Under the pieces are notes generated by a model. The model was given only the letters and a program-made list of their open reading frames with translations. It made no database searches and was not told the origin of the DNA. Positions 1 through 7,490 of a stretch of DNA of 64,000 bases are shown in pieces; position 1 is the stretch's first letter; the number at the start of each line of letters is the position of its first letter. The position numbers and the translations under genes are program-made. The stretch is from NCBI GenBank assembly GCA_036741775.1, contig DAINRQ010000010.1:1-64000 (forward strand). The letters are read 5' to 3'. This stretch comes from JAJKIV01 sp036741775 (GTDB taxonomy: Bacteria > Gemmatimonadota > Gemmatimonadetes > Gemmatimonadales > Gemmatimonadaceae).

Positions 1-467
1 TCAACGCCCTTGCGCTCCAGGACGTCCTGGAGCGCAAGGGACTCGACACGCGCGTGATGACGGCCATCCGCATGGAGGAGCTCGCGGAGCCGTACATCCG
101 GCGTCGGGCGCTCCGCCATCTCGAGGTGGGGCGGACGGTGATCTTCGCAGCCGGGACGGGGAATCCGTACTTTTCTACCGATACGGCGGCAGCTCTCCGG
201 GCGATCCAGATCAAGGCCGACGTCATCATCAAGGCGACGAGCGTCGATGGCGTGTACACGGCCGACCCAAAGAAAGACCCGACCGCGCAACGGTACGAGT
301 CGTTGAGCTATCGGGAGGTGATGGTGTCCGAGCTTGGGGTCATGGACCAGACGGCGGTGACGCTCTGCAAGGAGAACAACCTGCCGCTCATCGTCCTGAA
401 CATTCACACTGCAGGCGCTGTCGCGAGCGCGGTTCGCGGCGAGCGCGTGGGAACGATCGTGCGATGA
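1..467 (+). CDS. pyrH: UMP kinase, C-terminal part (5' end outside window)
   Basis: Makes UDP from UMP with ATP, an early step of pyrimidine nucleotide supply in the cytoplasm. The window opens inside the gene. The readable frame starts at base 3 and gives about 154 residues that follow the bacterial PyrH C-terminal half closely: the EPYIRRRA stretch, the FAAGTGNPYFSTDTAA nucleotide-binding segment, the KATSVDGVY segment and the ADPKKDP loop. The stop overlaps the frr start by 4 bases (ATGA). The order pyrH-frr-uppS-cdsA-dxr-rseP is widely conserved in bacteria and supports the call. The start and the N-terminal phosphate-binding region are not visible. Confidence 0.97.
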   Translation, partial: NALALQDVLERKGLDTRVMTAIRMEELAEPYIRRRALRHLEVGRTVIFAAGTGNPYFSTDTAAALRAIQIKADVIIKATSVDGVYTADPKKDPTAQRYESLSYREVMVSELGVMDQTAVTLCKENNLPLIVLNIHTAGAVASAVRGERVGTIVR

Positions 468-1027
468 CCACGGCCACTACGATTCCGCAGATCATGAAGG
501 ACTGCCGCGTCCACATGGACAAGGCCATCGAGAGCTCCAAGCGCGAGTTCCAGTCGATCCGATCGGGCAAGGCGTCACCCTCGATGCTCGATACGGTGCG
601 CGTCGAGATGTACGGCGCGCAGATGACGCTCAACCAGGTGGCCGCCGTGTCGGCGCCGGAGCCTCGGGTGATCATCGTGACGCCCTTCGATAAGGGGCAG
701 ATCAAGGCGATCGAGAAGGCGATTCGCGAGTCTGACCTGGGCCTCGAGCCGTCCGCGCAGGGGAACATCATCCGCGTGCCGCTGCCGATGATGAACGAGC
801 AGCGTCGCAAGGAGCTCGTGAAGGTCGTCCACAAGCTCGCGGAAGAAGGGCGCATCGCCGTGCGGCATGCGCGCACCCAAGCTCGCGATCAGCTCAAGAA
901 GCTGAACGGGGTGAGTGAGGACGACGTGAAGCACGCCGAGAAGGATCTCCAGAAGGTTCACGACGACTACATGCACAAGATCGACGAGCTCCTGAAGCAC
1001 AAGGAAGCCGAGATCATGGAAGTCTGA
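464..1027 (+). CDS. frr: Ribosome recycling factor
   Basis: Splits post-termination ribosomes together with EF-G. The product is 187 residues, the usual family length (about 185). It shows typical RRF segments: an IRSGKASPSMLD-like N-terminal helix region, the PFDKGQIKAIEKAI segment, PLPMMNEQRRKELVK, and a long charged C-terminal helix rich in Lys and Glu. The start ATG at 464 overlaps the pyrH stop by 4 bases, which implies translational coupling. uppS follows after 11 bases. Confidence 0.98.
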   Translation: MTTATTIPQIMKDCRVHMDKAIESSKREFQSIRSGKASPSMLDTVRVEMYGAQMTLNQVAAVSAPEPRVIIVTPFDKGQIKAIEKAIRESDLGLEPSAQGNIIRVPLPMMNEQRRKELVKVVHKLAEEGRIAVRHARTQARDQLKKLNGVSEDDVKHAEKDLQKVHDDYMHKIDELLKHKEAEIMEV

Positions 1028-1038
1028 GCAAGTCGGCC

Positions 1039-1791
1039 GTGGAGTCATCGAACGCCGCCGACCTGCTCGCGCAAATCCGCGTTCACGGCGTGGTCCCGCG
1101 CCACGTCGCGATCATCATGGACGGGAACGGCCGATGGGCGCGCGAACGGCGCATGCCTCGGCCGTTCGGGCATCGTTCCGGTATGCGCGCGGTCCGTGAG
1201 GTCGTCGAGGGGGCGGTGGAAGTCGGGCTCGAAGAACTGTCGCTGTTCGCGTTCTCGCAGGAGAACTGGCAGCGGCCGTCGACCGAGATCACGGCGCTCA
1301 TGTCGTTGCTCGAGGAGTACGTGGCGCGCGAGGCCGATGAGTTGTACGAGCGAGGCGTTCGCGTGCGCGTGCTCGGTGCGCTCGAACGGCTCACCGCCGA
1401 AGCGTCGGCGGCCGTGGAGCGCGTCGTCAGGCAGACGGCGGCGAACGACCGGCTGACGTTGAACCTGTTCATCTCCTACGGCGCGCGTGCGGAGCTCGCG
1501 CGGGCGGCCCGCCTCATCGCCGAGGACGTGGCCGCGGGGCGACTCGAGCCGTCCGCCGTCGATGAAGCGGAATTCGCGTCGCGGCTCTATACGGCGGGAT
1601 CGCCGGACCCCGATCTGCTGATCCGCACGTCGGGCGAGCAGCGGATCTCGAACTTCCTCCTCTGGCAGGTCGCGTATTCGGAGCTCTATCTGAGTCGCGT
1701 GCTGTGGCCGGACTTCACGCGCGGGGATCTCTACGCCGCGATCCGCGACTTCCAGTTGCGGGACCGCCGGTTCGGCCGTGTGCATGCCTAA
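1039..1791 (+). CDS. uppS: Isoprenyl transferase (undecaprenyl diphosphate synthase)
   Basis: Elongates farnesyl diphosphate with isopentenyl diphosphate in the cis configuration to make the C55 lipid carrier for cell-wall polymers. The 250-residue product has the family signature MDGNGRWA near residues 28-35, with its catalytic Asp, and the C-terminal RTSGEQRISNFLLWQ motif used for diphosphate and Mg2+ binding. The start is the GTG at 1039. The stop TAA lies inside a CCTAACG heptamer. It sits between frr and cdsA as in many genomes, and dxr two genes downstream works in the same isoprenoid supply. Confidence 0.97.
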   Translation: MESSNAADLLAQIRVHGVVPRHVAIIMDGNGRWARERRMPRPFGHRSGMRAVREVVEGAVEVGLEELSLFAFSQENWQRPSTEITALMSLLEEYVAREADELYERGVRVRVLGALERLTAEASAAVERVVRQTAANDRLTLNLFISYGARAELARAARLIAEDVAAGRLEPSAVDEAEFASRLYTAGSPDPDLLIRTSGEQRISNFLLWQVAYSELYLSRVLWPDFTRGDLYAAIRDFQLRDRRFGRVHA

Positions 1792-1806
1792 CGCTATGCC
1801 CCCCGC

Positions 1807-2676
1807 GTGAGCGAGCTCGCCACGCGGGTCGTTGTGGCGCTCATCCTGGCGCCGCTCGCGCTCGGCGTCATCTATCTCGGCGGGCTCCCGCTGGCGACGT
1901 TTCTCGCCGCCACCGCGGTCGGCTGTGCGTGGGAATTCTTTCGCCTCGCCCGCGCGACGGGCGTCGAGCCGCTCGATCCACTCGGGATGCCGCTTGCCGG
2001 CGCGATCCCGCTCGCGGTCTACGCAGCGACCGTGGGCGTGTACCGCACATCGCTGGCGGTGCCTGCCGTGGCGCTGCTCGTGGTCCTCGGCGCGGTGATC
2101 TGGACGCGAGGGACCGGCGGGCGCCCGCTCGGTTCGGCCGCGGCTACCGTGCTCGGCGTGATGTACAGTGGCGGACTCCTCAGCTTCGGGTTCGCGTTGC
2201 GCGAGCATCCGTACGCGGTGGGGGACCGGGCCGGCACGGCGCTCGTCGCATTCCCGCTCGTGCTGACGTGGGCATCCGACATCGGCGCGTTCTTCGTCGG
2301 CCGGACGATCGGCGGCCGCAAGCTGATCCCGGCGGTGAGTCCGGGGAAAACGGTCTCCGGCGCGTTAGGCGGGCTGGCGGTCACGGTGATCGTCGCCTGG
2401 CTGTACGTGCGCTTCGTGCTCGCCCCGACGGCGCTGCTCACGATGTCGGTCGCCGGGGCGCTCGCCTTCGGTGCCCTGATCAGCGTGGCCGCCCAGATCG
2501 GCGATCTCGCCGAGTCGCTGTTCAAGCGCGAGGCGAACGTGAAAGACAGCTCGCGGCTCATCCCGGGGCATGGCGGACTGCTCGATCGGCTCGACAGTCT
2601 CCTGTTCGTGCTGCCCGTCGCGTACCTGCTCTTCGCCTGGCTCCTCCTACCGGCCGCGCCCGTGCACGCGCCATGA
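1807..2676 (+). CDS. cdsA: Phosphatidate cytidylyltransferase (CDP-diacylglycerol synthase)
   Basis: Makes CDP-diacylglycerol from phosphatidate and CTP in the inner membrane. This is the branch point for phospholipid synthesis and the substrate of PssA (42968-44008, minus strand). The product is 289 residues with repeated hydrophobic segments. Near the C-terminus (about residues 237-265) it shows the CDS signature: LFKREANVKDSS, then a short gap, HGGLLDRLDS. The start is GTG at 1807. The stop overlaps the ATG of dxr. Confidence 0.96.
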   Translation: MSELATRVVVALILAPLALGVIYLGGLPLATFLAATAVGCAWEFFRLARATGVEPLDPLGMPLAGAIPLAVYAATVGVYRTSLAVPAVALLVVLGAVIWTRGTGGRPLGSAAATVLGVMYSGGLLSFGFALREHPYAVGDRAGTALVAFPLVLTWASDIGAFFVGRTIGGRKLIPAVSPGKTVSGALGGLAVTVIVAWLYVRFVLAPTALLTMSVAGALAFGALISVAAQIGDLAESLFKREANVKDSSRLIPGHGGLLDRLDSLLFVLPVAYLLFAWLLLPAAPVHAP

Positions 2677-3830
2677 CGACGCCGACACGCGCAGAAGCGA
2701 CGACGCGCGGCATTGCGCTGCTCGGATCGACCGGGTCGATCGGGACGACGGCATTGCGAGTGCTCGATCGCCAGCGCGATCGCTTTCGCGTCGCCGCGCT
2801 CACGGCCTTCGCCAACTCGTCGTTGCTCGAGGAGCAGGCAGCGCGGTTCGCGCCGGCATTCGTTGGGCTCGTCCACAATGGCGCTCCGCACGACAGTCGG
2901 TGGCACATCGGGCGGTCGTGTCTCGTGGAAGCCGCCACGCGTGGCGACGTGGACATCGTGCTCAACGCGGTGGTGGGGGCGGCGGGGCTCGACGCGACAC
3001 TGGCGGCGCTCGAGGCAGGGAAGCGTGTCGCCCTCGCGAACAAGGAGACGCTCGTGATGGCGGGGGACCTCGCGGCAGCCGCGGCTCAGCGAGGCGGCGG
3101 TGAGATCGTTCCCGTGGATAGCGAGCACTCGGCGATTCTTCAGTGCATCACGGGACGCCCGCGCGAACAGGTTCGCCGTGTCATCCTGACGGCATCGGGG
3201 GGCCCGTTCCGTGACTGGTCCGAGACTCGGCTCGCGCGCGCGACGGTGGATGACGCCCTGCATCACCCGACCTGGCAAATGGGCCGCAAGATCACCATCG
3301 ACAGTGCGACGCTCGCGAACAAGGCGCTGGAGGTGATCGAAGCGCATTTCCTGTTTGGTCTGCCGTACGACCGCATCGAGGTCGTCGTTCATCCGCAGAG
3401 CGTCATCCACTCGCTCGTAGAATTCGTGGACGGGAGCGTGCTCGCACAGCTCAGTGCGCCGACCATGGAGTTGCCGGTGCTGTATGCGCTGACGCATCCT
3501 GAACGGGTGCCGGATACCGGCGTACGACCGTTCGATCCCGTTGCCTGCTCGCCATTGACCTTCGAGCCCGTGCGACACGATCAATTCCCGGCGCTCGGGC
3601 TCGGGGTAGAGGCCGGGCGCGCCGGTGGCACCGCGCCGGCCGTCTTCAACGCCGCGAACGAGCAGGCCGTGGCGTTGTTTCTGGAAGGTCGCATCACATT
3701 CACCGACATCGCTCGCGCGATCGGCTCGGCACTCGACGTGCTCGCCGCAAACCCCAGTGGTAGCCGTGACGCCGTGCTTGCCGCAGACGCCGATGCGCGC
3801 CGACACGTTCGACGCCTTTTCTCATGCTGA
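2673..3830 (+). CDS. dxr: 1-deoxy-D-xylulose 5-phosphate reductoisomerase
   Basis: Second enzyme of the methylerythritol phosphate route: it rearranges and reduces DXP to MEP with NADPH. The product is 385 residues, the family size. It shows the NADPH-binding GSTGSIGTTAL loop near residue 17, NKETLVMAG, the metal and substrate motif VDSEHSAI, the HPTWQMGRKITIDSATL stretch, EVIEAHFLF and NAANEQAVALF. I chose the ATG at 2673, which overlaps the cdsA stop by 4 bases, because the upstream part of this frame lies within cdsA. It overlaps rseP by 7 bases. Confidence 0.97.
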   Translation: MTTPTRAEATTRGIALLGSTGSIGTTALRVLDRQRDRFRVAALTAFANSSLLEEQAARFAPAFVGLVHNGAPHDSRWHIGRSCLVEAATRGDVDIVLNAVVGAAGLDATLAALEAGKRVALANKETLVMAGDLAAAAAQRGGGEIVPVDSEHSAILQCITGRPREQVRRVILTASGGPFRDWSETRLARATVDDALHHPTWQMGRKITIDSATLANKALEVIEAHFLFGLPYDRIEVVVHPQSVIHSLVEFVDGSVLAQLSAPTMELPVLYALTHPERVPDTGVRPFDPVACSPLTFEPVRHDQFPALGLGVEAGRAGGTAPAVFNAANEQAVALFLEGRITFTDIARAIGSALDVLAANPSGSRDAVLAADADARRHVRRLFSC

Positions 3831-5029
3831 CCTGGCTCGCACCGCTCATCGTTTTCGGGCTCGTCGTGTTCGTTCACGAGCTCGGACATTTTCTCGCGGC
3901 GAAGGCGATGGGCGTCTACGCCCCGCGCTTCTCCATCGGCTTCGGGCCGGCGCTCTGGCGCCGGCGTTGGGGCGAGACCGAGTACGTGATCGCGCTACTG
4001 CCGCTCGGCGGCTACGTCCGAATGGCGTCGCGGGAGGATCAGGCGACGGCCTTCCTGGAAGGTGGCAGCGAAGAGCGCGACGTCCCGGAAGTCGGAGCGA
4101 ACGCGGCGCCGCCGATCGCGGGCGCCGGCGACGCGACCGGCTCTCGCGACTGGGACCCCAACGCGATGAAGCCGTTCGGGCCGAAGCCCATCCCCGAGCA
4201 TCGGTGGTTCGAGTCCAAGCCGCTCATCGCGCGACTTTTCATCCTCATCGCCGGCGTCACGATGAACGCCGTGCTCGCGATCGTCATCGACATTGGATCG
4301 CTGGCGGGATACGGTCGTCCATACATCCCGGCAGTGGTGGATTCCGTGGTCGCGGGCTGGCCGGCTGCCACCGGGGGTGTCCTCAAGGGTGACAGCATCG
4401 TTGCGATCGACGGAACGCCGGTGCGCGAGTGGCAGCAGCTGATCGGCCGCGTGAGCTCGTCGCCGGGCCGCGCGATCGCGCTCGAGGTCGTGCGGGGCGG
4501 AGAGCGCCGCACGCTCTCCGTCGTGCCGCGCGACACGCAGATCGTCAGTCAGATCACGGGCCGACCCGAGCGCGTTGGCCGCATCGGCGTGACACCGCCG
4601 CGACGTCTGGGCCGCGAGGAGATGCCGTTCGACGAGGCAGTCGTCGGCGGCTGGAACGCGACGTGGGAGAAGGCCGACGGGATCGTCCAGATCGTGCGCG
4701 GACTGTTCTCCGGAGCCGTCTCCACGTCTCAACTCGGCGGGCCGATCGCGATTGCCGAAGTATCGGTGCAGGCCGCGCGGGGTGGCCTCGAGACGCTGCT
4801 GTCGCTCATCTCGTTCCTGAGCATCAACGTCGCGATTCTGAACCTGTTGCCGGTGCCGATTCTCGATGGCGGGCAGATTCTCCTGAACATTCTCGAAACG
4901 GCGAAAGGCAGTGCCTTCAGCCCCCGATCGCGCGAGTACATCTTGCGGGCCGGATTGCTGGCGATCGCCTTGCTGTTCGCGCTCGTGATGTTCAACGACA
5001 TCAAGGGAATCATCCAACGAATCGGATGA
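3824..5029 (+). CDS. rseP: RseP-type site-2 membrane metalloprotease
   Basis: Intramembrane zinc protease of the S2P family, which in other bacteria releases membrane-held regulators such as anti-sigma factors. Residues 18-22 are HELGH in the first transmembrane helix (zinc ligands and catalytic Glu). The second active-site motif, NLLPVPILDGG, lies at about residues 339-350 in a later helix. A single PDZ-like region lies at about 155-240. A hydrophilic, Gly/Ala/Glu-rich insert lies at about 70-130, before IARLFILIAGVTMNA. The length is 401 residues. No anti-sigma partner is seen nearby, so the substrate is unknown. Confidence 0.93.
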   Translation: MLTWLAPLIVFGLVVFVHELGHFLAAKAMGVYAPRFSIGFGPALWRRRWGETEYVIALLPLGGYVRMASREDQATAFLEGGSEERDVPEVGANAAPPIAGAGDATGSRDWDPNAMKPFGPKPIPEHRWFESKPLIARLFILIAGVTMNAVLAIVIDIGSLAGYGRPYIPAVVDSVVAGWPAATGGVLKGDSIVAIDGTPVREWQQLIGRVSSSPGRAIALEVVRGGERRTLSVVPRDTQIVSQITGRPERVGRIGVTPPRRLGREEMPFDEAVVGGWNATWEKADGIVQIVRGLFSGAVSTSQLGGPIAIAEVSVQAARGGLETLLSLISFLSINVAILNLLPVPILDGGQILLNILETAKGSAFSPRSREYILRAGLLAIALLFALVMFNDIKGIIQRIG

Positions 5030-5418
5030 AGCGTACGTTGCTCGCGTTCGTGGCCGTGCTGTGCGTCGCGGTGCCCGCCCGGGCGGCGGCGCAGCAGCGC
5101 GATTTCCGGTTCGAGATCACCGCCGTGGGCGATACGACGGTGACGTTCCGCGCGGGGCGCCTAACGTGGGTCGTCCGGTCGCCCAATACGATCGTCGTCG
5201 ATCCGAGGCGCCGGGACGCGCTCGTCGCGCGGCTCAGGGTGGTGTCCGTCTCGTCGGAAGGAGAAGCCACCGCGGTGGTGACGGGGCAGACGGGGCGAAT
5301 CACGACGGAACATTTCGTGATCGCCGTCGAACCACGAAGTCGGTGGTACCGAAGTACGATGCTCTGGATCGGGACGGCGTTCGGGCTCGCCGCTGGGTTC
5401 GCGCTCGGCAAGCTCTGA
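5026..5418 (+). CDS. Small exported or membrane-anchored protein, function unknown
   Basis: A 130-residue product starting at ATG 5026, which overlaps the rseP stop by 4 bases. The N-terminus looks like a cleavable signal peptide: MKRTLLAF, a hydrophobic core, then ARAAAQ. The middle is short, charged and probably beta-rich (residues 25-105). A final hydrophobic helix (SRWYRSTMLWIGTAFGLAAG, about 104-123) could anchor it in the inner membrane. I recognise no family. Coupling to rseP suggests co-expression with the membrane protease but does not show function. It converges on the kinase gene with 14 bases between stops. Confidence 0.75.
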   Translation: MKRTLLAFVAVLCVAVPARAAAQQRDFRFEITAVGDTTVTFRAGRLTWVVRSPNTIVVDPRRRDALVARLRVVSVSSEGEATAVVTGQTGRITTEHFVIAVEPRSRWYRSTMLWIGTAFGLAAGFALGKL

Positions 5419-5432
5419 CGCGGCCGACGCGG

Positions 5433-7052
5433 TCATCGGCAGAGCAGCGTAAAGCCGGGCAGCGTCTTCTGCCGGTTCGGCTCGACGGCGATGGTATCCG
5501 CGTAGTTGATGCATTTCGCCATGCTGATCGTCCGCGCATACCGGCCGGCCGGGAGCACGAGCCCGGTCACGGGAACCTCGCCGACGCGCTGATACGAGCT
5601 GTCGGTGATCGGGATCGAGGTCAGCGTGTACCTCGCGCCACGCGGCGTGGCGGTGAATGACAACGATCCGCACGCGCGTGGCGCGAGCGTGATCGTCTGG
5701 CGCCGGCCCGCCGCTACGCGCACTGTCTGACTGTCGGTGGCTGTCAGACACCCGTCGACGGTCGCCAGGGTTGCGGTGATCTGATGCGAGCCAGGGTCCA
5801 CGCTGTCCGACCGCCAGCGAGTCGCGCCTCTGGGCTGCCCGTCGACGAGAAGCGATGCGCCTTCGGGCGCATTGACCACGAGGCCGCCGAACCGCGGCGT
5901 CGGACGGACGGTACTGTCGGGCTTCGCGGAATCGGTCGACGGTGGAATCGGCGAGATGGTCGCCGCGGGTCGGGACGTGTCGCGAGGCACCGAATCCGTT
6001 TGCGCCCCCGGCGGCGGTGCGGATTCCGCATTGTTGGACCGAAACAGGAGCGGTATACCCACCGCGAGGCCGGCAAGCAGTGCGGCACCCGCAACCCAGA
6101 TCGCGCCTGAGCGGCGCTGTCCGGCCGTGGCGTCGGGTTCGGGAATCGCGTCATGCGAATCGCTCCGAACCACGACCGTTGGCTCGGAGCCGGTAAAGCG
6201 ACTGCGGTACGCGGAGGTCTCGAGCGTGGTCGGTAGGAGCGCCACTAGCTCCTGGGCGAGCACTTCGCCCGATGCGGGCCGATCGTCGGGTTGTTTCTGC
6301 AGACAGTGGAGGATCGCGGCCTCGAACTCCGGGGTCAGGTCGGGGTTGACCGAGCGGGGTGGGGGAGGCGGTTCCTCGACGTGCTGTCTAGCGATCTCGT
6401 ACCAGTCGTCGCCCTCGAACGGCAGGCGGCCGGTCGCGGCGCGATAAAGCGTGACGCCGAGGGAGTAGATGTCGGCGCGCCCGTCCAGCGGTTTCGCGCG
6501 CGCCTGCTCGGGCGCGAAGTACTGTGGGGTTCCGACGACCATGTTGGTGCCGGTTTGCGCGCTGTAACCGCTGAGCGCCCGCGCAATCCCGAAGTCGGCC
6601 ACCACGGCGTTGCCGTGGGTATCGAACAGGATGTTGTCGACCTTGATATCGCGGTGGATGACCCCCTCGCGATGGGCATAGCCGAGGGCCTGCGCCACGT
6701 CCACGCCGACGCGGACGACGAACTCCTCGGGGAGGGAGTTGGCGACCTCGAGTCGTTCGGCCAGGCCGCCGGGATAGTAGTCCATGGCGAAGTAGACGGC
6801 TTCGCCATCGCGGCCGACGGAGTAGATCTTGATGATGTTGGGGTGGCGGAGCTTCGCGGCCGTGGCCGCTTCCCGCCGGAACCGCTGCTCGAACGTTTCG
6901 TCGCCGGCGAACTGGGGTTTCAGGACCTTGAGGGCGACGTGGATCTCGAGCTCGGGGTCGAACGCCTTGTAGACCCAGGCAAACCCGCCAGAGCCGATGA
7001 GCTCTTCGACGCGGTACTTCCCCAGGGTTTGGCCGAGGTGCCGTTCGGACAC
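5433..7052 (-). CDS. Serine/threonine protein kinase with transmembrane helix and PEGA-like C-terminus
   Basis: Hanks-type kinase, 539 residues, start GTG at 7052. The kinase domain (about 10-270) has a glycine loop (GSGGFAWV, from 20), the ATP-binding Lys in VALK (residue 42), the catalytic HRDIKVDN (133-140) and DFGIAR (153-158). All are intact, so activity is expected. An acidic and Pro/Ser-rich linker leads to one transmembrane helix (about 316-337), then a low-complexity Pro/Ser/Thr stretch. The C-terminus (about 390-540) contains a PEGA-like repeat (VVNAPEGASLLVDGQPRG) and a second beta-rich repeat. The topology puts the kinase in the cytoplasm and PEGA outside. The gene is monocistronic and divergent from rpsO. 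Confidence 0.92.
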   Translation of the reverse strand: MSERHLGQTLGKYRVEELIGSGGFAWVYKAFDPELEIHVALKVLKPQFAGDETFEQRFRREAATAAKLRHPNIIKIYSVGRDGEAVYFAMDYYPGGLAERLEVANSLPEEFVVRVGVDVAQALGYAHREGVIHRDIKVDNILFDTHGNAVVADFGIARALSGYSAQTGTNMVVGTPQYFAPEQARAKPLDGRADIYSLGVTLYRAATGRLPFEGDDWYEIARQHVEEPPPPPRSVNPDLTPEFEAAILHCLQKQPDDRPASGEVLAQELVALLPTTLETSAYRSRFTGSEPTVVVRSDSHDAIPEPDATAGQRRSGAIWVAGAALLAGLAVGIPLLFRSNNAESAPPPGAQTDSVPRDTSRPAATISPIPPSTDSAKPDSTVRPTPRFGGLVVNAPEGASLLVDGQPRGATRWRSDSVDPGSHQITATLATVDGCLTATDSQTVRVAAGRRQTITLAPRACGSLSFTATPRGARYTLTSIPITDSSYQRVGEVPVTGLVLPAGRYARTISMAKCINYADTIAVEPNRQKTLPGFTLLCR

Positions 7053-7063
7053 TACACGGAGCC

Positions 7064-7092
7064 TTTACAGGGGTGGGCGGGTCCAGTAAAAT
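7064..7092 (+). promoter_or_regulatory. Promoter of rpsO-pnp
   Basis: A good sigma70-type promoter: -35 TTTACA (7064-7069), 17-base spacer, -10 TAAAAT (7087-7092). The expected transcription start is near 7099, leaving a leader of about 50 bases before the rpsO ATG at 7151. The AT-rich -10 stands out in this G+C-rich sequence. Confidence 0.7.
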
Positions 7093-7150
7093 ACTGTGCT
7101 CCAACCAATTGAGCGCTCGAGCAAAGCTGGACGCGCGGGGAATATACACC

Positions 7151-7411
7151 ATGGCTTTTGAAAAAGCACCGACGGTCGGCAAGTACCGCACGCACGACAA
7201 CGACACGGGTTCGACCAGAGTGCAGGTTGCCCTCCTCACGGAGCGGATCAACTATCTCACCGATCATTTCCGTGCGCACGCCAAAGACCATCACAGCCGT
7301 CGTGGGCTGCTCAAGATGGTCGGCAAGCGCCGGCGCCTCCTGGACTACATGCGGCGCACGGACGTCGACGGATACCGACAGGTCATCCAGGAACTTGGGC
7401 TCCGCTACTAA
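7151..7411 (+). CDS. rpsO: 30S ribosomal protein S15
   Basis: Binds the central domain of 16S rRNA in the small subunit. The 86-residue product starts at ATG 7151, with a GGGGA stretch about 10 bases upstream. It carries the S15 core: DTGSTRVQVALLTERI, LTDHFRAHAKDHHSRRGLL and KRRRLLDYMRR. The rpsO-pnp order is classical. In other bacteria S15 represses its own mRNA through leader structure; the leader here is too short to judge by eye. Confidence 0.98.
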   Translation: MAFEKAPTVGKYRTHDNDTGSTRVQVALLTERINYLTDHFRAHAKDHHSRRGLLKMVGKRRRLLDYMRRTDVDGYRQVIQELGLRY

Positions 7412-7430
7412 CTGCTGAGTCGATACCAGC

Positions 7431-7466
7431 CGCGCGGGCGCGCTTTCCTTGCGACCCGCGCGTTTT
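7431..7466 (+). terminator. Terminator-like hairpin between rpsO and pnp
   Basis: An 8-bp perfect stem, CGCGCGGG (7431-7438) with CCCGCGCG (7455-7462), followed by TTTT (7463-7466). The position matches the rpsO attenuator/terminator of other bacteria, so it probably reduces read-through into pnp or acts as a processing hairpin. Confidence 0.6.
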
Positions 7467-7490
7467 GCGTTCTACCGAGGCGTGATCAAA

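Noticed and set aside
1045..2208. Long open frames antisense to uppS/cdsA and elsewhere (for example 2019-3806, 25055-25750, 62499-63914)
   Set aside because: They mirror real genes on the other strand, are rich in Arg/His/Asp, and carry no family motif; typical of high-G+C shadow frames.
5412..5446. Terminator between the small exported protein gene and the kinase gene
   Set aside because: A GCTCTG...CAGAGC match exists but the stem is interrupted and there is no T-run on either side.
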